From Pseudomonadota bacterium (GTDB taxonomy: Bacteria; Pseudomonadota; Gammaproteobacteria; Burkholderiales; Burkholderiaceae), in assembly GCA_023441105.1 (NCBI GenBank), contig JAEZQX010000348.1:1-10711 (forward strand): a stretch of DNA of 10,711 bases, read 5' to 3'. The stretch's first letter is position 1, and each line of letters begins with the position of its first letter. Of the stretch, positions 6,339 through 10,711 are shown piece by piece. Under the pieces are notes generated by a model. The model did not search any database. It was not told the origin of the DNA and was given only the letters and a program-made list of their open reading frames with translations. Made by a program: the position numbers and the translations under genes.

Positions 6339-7028
6339 ATGAACAGCACGCAGAAACCGAGCCCGCGGCCCGCGCCGCAGTCGTCACCAGACCCGCAGCA
6401 GCCTCCTGCATCTCCGTCGGCCGACGCACGGGCGCCGGTCCAGGGGCCGTTCATCTATGCCTTCGAGGGACTGACGCCGGTCGTCGACCCGTCGGCCTAT
6501 ATCCATCCGACGGCGGTGCTGATCGGCGACGTCATCGTCGGCGCCGGCTGCTATGTCGGTCCGGGCGCGGTGATGCGCGGCGACTTCGGCCGCATCGTCC
6601 TCGAGCGCGGCGCGAACCTGCAGGACAACTGCGTGGTTCATTCGCGCGGCGACGTCGACTGCGTGATGGAGGAGGACAGCCACATCGGGCACGGCGCAGT
6701 GATCCACGCCTGCCGCATCGGCCGTGACAGCCTGGTGGGCATGAATGCGGTGGTGATGGACATGGCCGAGGTCGGCGAGCAGGCCGTGGTGGCGGCGATG
6801 TCGTTCGTCAAGATCCGCGACGTGGTCGCGCCGCGCACGCTGGTGGCCGGCATTCCAGCCAGGTTCGTGCGCAACCTGAGCGAGGCGAACATCGCCGGCA
6901 AGCAGAACGGCACGCAGATGTACAAGGACCTCGCGCGGCGCAGCCAGGCGGGGCTGCGGCCGGCGGAGGCGTTGACGGAAATGGAGCCGGATCGGCGCCG
7001 CAACGACTGGTCCGGCTACCGGTTTTAA
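6339..7028 (+). CDS. PaaY/gamma-carbonic-anhydrase-like hexapeptide-repeat protein
   Basis: The 229-residue product contains a left-handed beta-helix of hexapeptide repeats from about 47 to 175, closest in style to PaaY, a trimeric thioesterase that rescues CoA from dead-end products of phenylacetate breakdown. Family hallmarks are GLTPVVDPSAYIHPTAVLIGDV split across 44-65, RGDFGRIV (80-87), QDNCVVHS (95-102), HIGHGAVIH (115-123), VGMNAVVMD (133-141) and GIPARFVRNLSE (171-182). The three metal histidines of the gamma-carbonic anhydrase fold are present as H101, H118 and H123. The C-terminal tail (183-229) is also PaaY-like. Odd: residues 7-37 are a Pro/Ser/Gln-rich extension before the core. 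No ATG, GTG or TTG occurs in frame within it, so it is probably translated. No good ribosome site precedes ATG 6339; GTG 6321 is an alternative. No other paa genes are adjacent except the distant ligase. Confidence 0.85.
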   Translation: MNSTQKPSPRPAPQSSPDPQQPPASPSADARAPVQGPFIYAFEGLTPVVDPSAYIHPTAVLIGDVIVGAGCYVGPGAVMRGDFGRIVLERGANLQDNCVVHSRGDVDCVMEEDSHIGHGAVIHACRIGRDSLVGMNAVVMDMAEVGEQAVVAAMSFVKIRDVVAPRTLVAGIPARFVRNLSEANIAGKQNGTQMYKDLARRSQAGLRPAEALTEMEPDRRRNDWSGYRF

Positions 7029-7056
7029 GGCGCCTGGGTCCAAGCCGCGCAGGCTC

Positions 7057-7434
7057 TCAGCTGCGCCAGGGCAGCTCGAGCTTCTGCTCGTCGGGAAGGA
7101 AGACATTGACCGGCGTGGCGCCGAAGACGCCGAGGATCTCCAGCGGCTCGGCGCCGGTATTGACGATCTGGTGCAGCTGGTGGCGACGCAGGATCAGCGT
7201 CGAGCGCGCGCCGAAGGCATGGCTCTGGTCACCGATCCGAAGCACGCCCTGGCCCGATTCGCAGACGACCACTTCATCGCAATCATGGCTGTGCGGCGGC
7301 GTGGCGGCGCCTGGCGCCAGCGACTGACGCCACAGGCTGAGCTGCTCGAGGCCCTCGGCGCTGCCGGCCCAGGTGGCATGGGAGACGCCGGGAATCGGCG
7401 TGGGCTCGGGCCGGGTCTGTTCGATGACGCACAT
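7057..7434 (-). CDS. Small single-domain cupin protein
   Basis: The 125-residue product is a single-domain cupin, a compact beta-barrel that usually binds one metal ion. Motif 1 is PPHSHDCDEVVVCESGQG (46-63), giving ligands H48, H50 and E54. Motif 2 is RRHQLHQIVNTG (83-94), with H88 the likely fourth ligand. The ATG at 7434 has AAGGAG 7 bases upstream; the frame stays open further up but without a ribosome site. Such small cupins include isomerases, dioxygenases and pathway sensors, so the reaction cannot be named. The gene diverges from a LysR regulator across 163 bases containing a strong operator-like structure, so it is probably that regulator's target. It converges on the PaaY-like gene with 28 bases between stops. 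Confidence 0.85.
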   Translation of the reverse strand: MCVIEQTRPEPTPIPGVSHATWAGSAEGLEQLSLWRQSLAPGAATPPHSHDCDEVVVCESGQGVLRIGDQSHAFGARSTLILRRHQLHQIVNTGAEPLEILGVFGATPVNVFLPDEQKLELPWRS

Positions 7435-7550
7435 GCTTTGCTCCTTGGTCGTTGTGGGTCCGGCGTGGCTGTCGTCGCCTGGACGTTGCTGTCCGGAGGA
7501 GTCCGGATGCCAGCAAGTCTGGACCTTCGGCGGACATAGGAGAAGCTGCG

Positions 7551-7587
7551 TCAATGTCATAACATTGAGGACAATATTTCCTCAATG
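7551..7587. promoter_or_regulatory. Triple TCAATG operator between cupin and LysR genes
   Basis: Three copies of TCAATG occur in alternating orientation: 7551-7556 forward, 7563-7568 reverse (CATTGA) and 7582-7587 forward. They form two overlapping perfect inverted repeats that share the middle copy: TCAATGT-N4-ACATTGA (7551-7568) and CATTGAGGA-N7-TCCTCAATG (7563-7587). The region is AT-rich against a GC-rich background and lies just before the LysR start at 7598. Such symmetry next to a LysR gene is typical of its recognition and activation sites, although the centres do not fit the T-N11-A consensus well. The same transcript would also fold, so an RNA role cannot be excluded. Confidence 0.7.
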
Positions 7588-7597
7588 GGCGGGCGCT

Positions 7598-8581
7598 GTG
7601 CAGGGACTGCAGTCGTTGCTGGCATTCTCCGAGACCGCCAAGCGCGGCAGCTTCGCGGCGGCGGCGCGCGAGCTTGGCACCGGGCCCTCCACCCTCGCCA
7701 AGTCGATCGCGCGCCTCGAGGCCTCGCTCGGGCTGCGCCTGTTCCATCGCACGACCCGCCAGGTCTGCCTGACCGTCGACGGCGAGCGCCTGTTCGAGCG
7801 CTGCCAGCGGGTGCTGGCCGAGCTGGAAGCGCTGCGATCGGATGCGTCGGAGGTTCGCGCCGAACCGGCAGGCGTGCTGCGCGTCGACGTTCCGATCGTC
7901 TACGGCAGGAAGGTGCTGCTGCCGTTGCTGGCCCGGCTGGCGCAGGCGCATCGCGCCCTCGAGCTCGACGTGCGGCTTTCGGACGCCTATGCCGACCTGG
8001 TCCGGGACGGTATCGACCTGGCCGTGCGGGTCGGCGAGCTGGGCGACTCGGGCCTGGTCGCGCGGCGGATCGGGAGCCAGGAGATGGTGATGTGCGCCGC
8101 GCCGGACTATCTCGCGCGTTGCGGCACGCCGCGGCGGGTCGAGGACCTCGCCGACCACAGCCCGATCCTGTTTCGTCGTCCCAGCAGCGGCCGCGAGCTG
8201 CCCTGGCAGCTTGCGGTGGACGGCAAGCTGGTCACGCTGCAACCGCCGGCGAGACTGCGCTTCAACGACGGCGAGGCGATGGTGGAGGCGGCAAGGCTGG
8301 GACTCGGCATTGCGCAGCTGCCGCACTACATGGTCGACGACGAGATCGCCGACGGTCGGCTCGTCGAGCTGCTGCGCAGGCACCGGCCGCCGGCGACGCC
8401 GATCCACGCGGTGATCCCGGCAAACCGCCTGGTACCCGCCCGGGTGCGGGTCCTGCTGGATGCGCTCTATTCGCTGGAGGTCGCCCACATGGCGCCGCGG
8501 CGCGCCCCGCGGCCGCGACCCGCGCCTGCGGCGCCGCCGGGCGGGAAGGTCAGGAAGCGGCCTTCGACTCGAGCAGCTTGA
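7598..8581 (+). CDS. LysR-family transcriptional regulator (cupin-linked)
   Basis: The 327-residue product has the LysR winged helix-turn-helix at about 1-60, with GSFAAAARELGTGPSTLAKS (17-36), ARLEASLGLRLFHRTTRQVC (38-57) and LTVDGERLF (58-66). The effector domain runs from about 91 to 292. I chose the GTG at 7598 because it gives the family's usual start two residues before LQSLLAF. An in-frame TTG at 7565 lies inside the operator repeat and seems unlikely. No strong ribosome site precedes either. After the domain ends, an unusual tail (295-327) rich in Arg, Pro and Ala follows and overlaps the end of the opposing reductase gene by 32 bases. It diverges from the cupin gene and probably controls both that gene and itself. 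The effector is unknown. Confidence 0.87.
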   Translation: MQGLQSLLAFSETAKRGSFAAAARELGTGPSTLAKSIARLEASLGLRLFHRTTRQVCLTVDGERLFERCQRVLAELEALRSDASEVRAEPAGVLRVDVPIVYGRKVLLPLLARLAQAHRALELDVRLSDAYADLVRDGIDLAVRVGELGDSGLVARRIGSQEMVMCAAPDYLARCGTPRRVEDLADHSPILFRRPSSGRELPWQLAVDGKLVTLQPPARLRFNDGEAMVEAARLGLGIAQLPHYMVDDEIADGRLVELLRRHRPPATPIHAVIPANRLVPARVRVLLDALYSLEVAHMAPRRAPRPRPAPAAPPGGKVRKRPSTRAA

Positions 8582-9446
8582 CCAGGCTGTGCAGGACCCG
8601 GTTCACCGGCGTCGGCACGCCGAGCGACCCGCCCTTGCGCACGATGTAGCCGTTGAGGTGGTCGATCTCCGTCGGCTTGCCGCGCATCAGGTCCTGGGCG
8701 GTGGACGAATACTGTGCCGCCATCGCGCGGGCGATGTTCGGCACCGACGCCCGCACGTCGCCGGGTATGCTGACGCCCGCCGCTGCCGCGACGGCCAGGC
8801 ACTCGCTGACCACGTCGTCCATGACCGCGGCGACGCCCTCGCCGGCCACCATCTTGCCGTACGGCAGGCGCGAGATCGCGGAGATCGCGTTGTAGGCGCA
8901 GTTGACCACCAGCTTCACCCACAACTCGCCCGCCACGTTGTCGGAGATCGTGATCGGCACGCCTGCAGCCTCGAAGAGCGCTGCCACCTCGGCGCTCGAC
9001 GCGGTGGCGCCGATCACCAGGTCGCCGCGCCCATGGTGCTTGACATGGCCTGGCCCGGCCATTTCGGTGGCGACGTAGACGACGGCCGGGATGACCTCGT
9101 GTCGCAGCGCCGCCTGCAGCCGTTCGGCATTGTCGACGCCGTTCTGCAGGCTGAGCAGGATCGTGTCCTTGCCCAGGTACGGCGCGATCTGCCGGGCGGC
9201 TGCTTCGGTGTCCGTGGACTTGACGCAGAAGAGGACCAGCTTCGCCCCATCGACCCCCGCCGGTTCGGTGTTGGCTCCCATCGGCACGTGCGCCTGGAAG
9301 GACTGTGTGTCGAGATAGAGCCCATCGCGGTGGACCGCCTCGACGTGCTGCGGGCGTCCGACCAGCGTCACCGGATTGCCGTCGCGGGCCAGCATGCCGC
9401 CGTAGTAGCAACCGACCGCGCCCGCGCCCATCACCGCCACCCTCAT
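8550..9446 (-). CDS. Ketopantoate reductase-family protein (2-dehydropantoate 2-reductase)
   Basis: The 298-residue product matches the ApbA/PanE family, which reduces 2-dehydropantoate to pantoate with NADPH in pantothenate and CoA synthesis. Visible features are the Rossmann loop GAGAVGCYYGG (7-17), FCVKS with K76 (73-77), SLQNGVDN with N102 (99-106), the catalytic lysine in WVKLVVNCAYNAIS (K178) and the conserved GKPTEIDHLNGYIV (257-269 region) with E260. Length is typical. ATG 9446 is chosen because AGGAGG lies 6 bases upstream; a TTG at 9452 would touch that ribosome site. No panB or panC is nearby, and many genomes hold several paralogues acting on other 2-keto acids, so I do not assign panE firmly. 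The gene is convergent with the LysR gene, overlapping it by 32 bases, and divergent from ftsH. Confidence 0.87.
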   Translation of the reverse strand: MRVAVMGAGAVGCYYGGMLARDGNPVTLVGRPQHVEAVHRDGLYLDTQSFQAHVPMGANTEPAGVDGAKLVLFCVKSTDTEAAARQIAPYLGKDTILLSLQNGVDNAERLQAALRHEVIPAVVYVATEMAGPGHVKHHGRGDLVIGATASSAEVAALFEAAGVPITISDNVAGELWVKLVVNCAYNAISAISRLPYGKMVAGEGVAAVMDDVVSECLAVAAAAGVSIPGDVRASVPNIARAMAAQYSSTAQDLMRGKPTEIDHLNGYIVRKGGSLGVPTPVNRVLHSLVKLLESKAAS

Positions 9447-9472
9447 CGCCAACCTCCTGCAGGATCAGCCCG

Positions 9473-9545
9473 CCATGATAACGGCGTGCCGGCACGAGCT
9501 CGCGGATGGCCATCGCCACGCTCGCAGCATGGTTGGCTATCATGG
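9473..9545. promoter_or_regulatory. Widely spaced inverted repeat between reductase and ftsH genes
   Basis: CCATGATA at 9473-9480 and its exact reverse complement TATCATGG at 9538-9545 flank a 57-base gap that also holds the 10-bp palindrome GATGGCCATC (9505-9514). All lie in the 159-base divergent promoter region. Two matching 8-base sites this far apart could be paired operators, but an 8-base match can also arise by chance in a region this size. No convincing -35/-10 pair was found. Confidence 0.25.
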
Positions 9546-9605
9546 TCGAGAGGTGCACGCTCTTTCGCCTTCCTCTTCCGGTAACGTCAAATTCGGGATG
9601 CCGAC

Positions 9606-10711
9606 ATGAGCTGGTTCGACCAACAGAACAAGGCCGACGCTGCCAATGCCTCGCGGCCGGCGCCGGGCGGCACGGGGAAGACGGGCGCCGGCCTGCCCGG
9701 TACGACGCCTAACATGCCGCCCAGGCGCACCTGGATCACCTTCCTGGTCGTGCTGCTCGCCAACTACATGCTGGTGCGCTTCCTCTTCCCGGGGCCGGAG
9801 GCGGCGATCGTCGTGCCCTACACGGCTTTCAAGCAGGAAGTGGCGAAGGGCAACGTCGACGCCATCTATGCCAAGGGCGAGAGCATCGAGGGCCGCTTCG
9901 CCAATGCGGTGACCTGGCCGCCGCCGGGTGGCGAGGTGGCGCCGGCGAAACGCGGCGAGCCGAGCTCGCGTGCCGACCGGCTCAACCAGGTGCCGCCGCG
10001 CACCGCCACCACCTTCACCACCACCTTGCCGCTGTTCGTCGGTCCCGCCCTCGAGACCTTCCTCATCGACCACAACGTCGAGATCAGCGCCGTACCCATC
10101 CAGTCCGGGAGCAGCCCGCTGTCGACGCTGCTGTTCGGCTTCGGCCCGGCGATCCTGCTGATCGCCTTCTATGTCTGGCTGTTCCGGCGTGCCCAGTCCG
10201 GGATGGGCGGCATGGGTGGCATGATGGGCATCGGCAAGAGCAAGGCCCGCCGCTATGACCAGGAGACCGAGAAGAAGGTCACCTTCGACGATGTCGCCGG
10301 CATCGACGAGGCCGAGAACGAACTGGTCGAGATCGTCGACTTCCTGAAGGACCCGGAGAAGTACACACGGCTCGGCTGCACGGCGCCGAAGGGCGTGCTG
10401 CTGGTCGGCGCCCCGGGGACCGGCAAGACGCTGCTCGCTCGCGCGGTGGCCGGCGAGGCCGGCGTGCCGTTCTTCTCGATGAGCGCCTCGGAGTTCGTCG
10501 AGATGATCGTCGGCGTCGGCGCGGCACGCGTGCGCGACCTGTTCAAGCAGGCGCGCGAGCACGCGCCGGCAATCATCTTCATCGACGAACTCGACGCGAT
10601 CGGGCGCGCGCGCGGCCAGATCGCGATCGGCGGATCCAGCGAGCAGGAACAGACGCTGAACCAGATCCTGACCGAGATGGACGGCTTCTCGAGCCGCGAA
10701 GGCGTCATCGT
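9606..10711 (+). CDS. FtsH-family AAA+ zinc metalloprotease, divergent type (5' part)
   Basis: The first 368 codons of a membrane-anchored ATP-dependent protease are present; the gene runs off the right edge before the HEXXH zinc site. A cytoplasmic Gly/Pro-rich N-terminus is followed by membrane segment 1 (43-61), an external FtsH domain (62-170) starting [12 protein letters not shown], membrane segment 2 (172-193) and a Met/Gly linker (199-210). The AAA+ module has [12 protein letters not shown] (229-240), Walker A GAPGTGKT (268-275), pore motif MIVGVGA (300-306), Walker B IIFIDE (323-328) and [13 protein letters not shown] (349-361). Differences from E. coli-type FtsH: isoleucine 301 replaces the pore phenylalanine, Walker A has Ala instead of Pro at its second position, and DELDAIG replaces DEIDAVG. 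The external domain also has a Pro-rich insert (about 104-133). FtsH degrades membrane and soluble proteins. This is probably a second, non-housekeeping copy, which is inference. Confidence 0.88.
   Translation, partial: MSWFDQQNKADAANASRPAPGGTGKTGAGLPGTTPNMPPRRTWITFLVVLLANYMLVRFLFPGPEAAIVVPYTAFKQEVAKGNVDAIYAKGESIEGRFANAVTWPPPGGEVAPAKRGEPSSRADRLNQVPPRTATTFTTTLPLFVGPALETFLIDHNVEISAVPIQSGSSPLSTLLFGFGPAILLIAFYVWLFRRAQSGMGGMGGMMGIGKSKARRYDQETEKKVTFDDVAGIDEAENELVEIVDFLKDPEKYTRLGCTAPKGVLLVGAPGTGKTLLARAVAGEAGVPFFSMSASEFVEMIVGVGAARVRDLFKQAREHAPAIIFIDELDAIGRARGQIAIGGSSEQEQTLNQILTEMDGFSSREGVI

Noticed and set aside
7029..7056. Possible terminator between the PaaY-like and cupin genes
   Set aside because: Only short, imperfect GC matches were seen in these 28 bases; nothing above background.
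7565..7597. TTG at 7565 as the LysR start
   Set aside because: It lies within the operator repeat and has no ribosome site at proper spacing; GTG 7598 gives the typical LysR N-terminus.
7283..8488. A minus-strand open frame of about 400 codons opposite the second LysR gene
   Set aside because: Gln/Arg-rich shadow of the LysR coding strand, and it would also run into the operator and the cupin gene.
9540..10562. A minus-strand open frame opposite the ftsH gene
   Set aside because: Antisense to a gene with clear AAA+ motifs; composition is His/Arg/Gly-rich without any domain.
1..10711. CRISPR arrays, insertion sequences, tRNA genes, defence islands
   Set aside because: No regularly spaced repeats, transposase, terminal repeats or tRNA-like folds were seen, and composition is uniform apart from short promoter patches.

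Overview
The window is GC-rich, gene-dense DNA with short intergenic gaps, none over about 185 bases. Codon use is strongly biased to G/C in third positions. There are two LysR-type regulators, a PaaK-family ligase, a PaaY-type hexapeptide protein, an extradiol-type dioxygenase with DoxX, and an FtsH protease. This set suggests the chromosome of a Proteobacterium, most likely a betaproteobacterium of the Burkholderiales type. That assignment is inferred from protein style and gene content; no rRNA or other taxonomic marker is present. I see no tRNA, rRNA, CRISPR array, insertion sequence or prophage gene.

Layout. Bases 1-69 are the 3' end of an unidentified gene on the + strand. Bases 184-1446 (+) encode a short PaaK-family adenylate-forming protein (acyl-CoA ligase-like). 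It converges on a minus-strand pair: a small membrane protein (2584-2258) followed 13 bases later by a lipoprotein (2244-1504). A hairpin lies between the convergent ends. Next on the minus strand are a LysR regulator (4726-3821) and a quinone oxidoreductase-like MDR enzyme (3743-2769), the latter followed directly by a hairpin. Divergent from this LysR, through an AT-rich promoter island, are a DODA/LigB-type dioxygenase (4893-5717) and a DoxX membrane protein (5793-6212), the latter followed by a perfect 26-bp palindrome. A PaaY/gamma-carbonic-anhydrase-like protein (6339-7028, +) comes next.

A small cupin (7434-7057, -) diverges from a second LysR regulator (7598-8581, +). Their shared promoter contains three alternating copies of the hexamer TCAATG, forming two overlapping perfect inverted repeats. 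This is the clearest regulatory signal in the window. The second LysR overlaps the 3' end of a convergent ketopantoate reductase-family gene (9446-8550, -) by 32 bases. That gene diverges from a divergent FtsH AAA+ metalloprotease (9606 to the window edge, +) in which the usual pore phenylalanine is replaced by isoleucine.

How the genes may work together. There are two textbook LysR-plus-divergent-target units: LysR/dioxygenase-DoxX, perhaps with the oxidoreductase, and LysR/cupin. Aromatic-compound or quinone metabolism is a plausible common theme (ligase, ring-cleaving dioxygenase, DoxX, quinone reductase, PaaY-like protein). However, no complete catabolic pathway is present and no substrate can be assigned from sequence. 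I found no convincing entirely new system. The best leads are the cupin/LysR operator, the atypical FtsH, the ligase with an altered P-loop and the dioxygenase-DoxX module.
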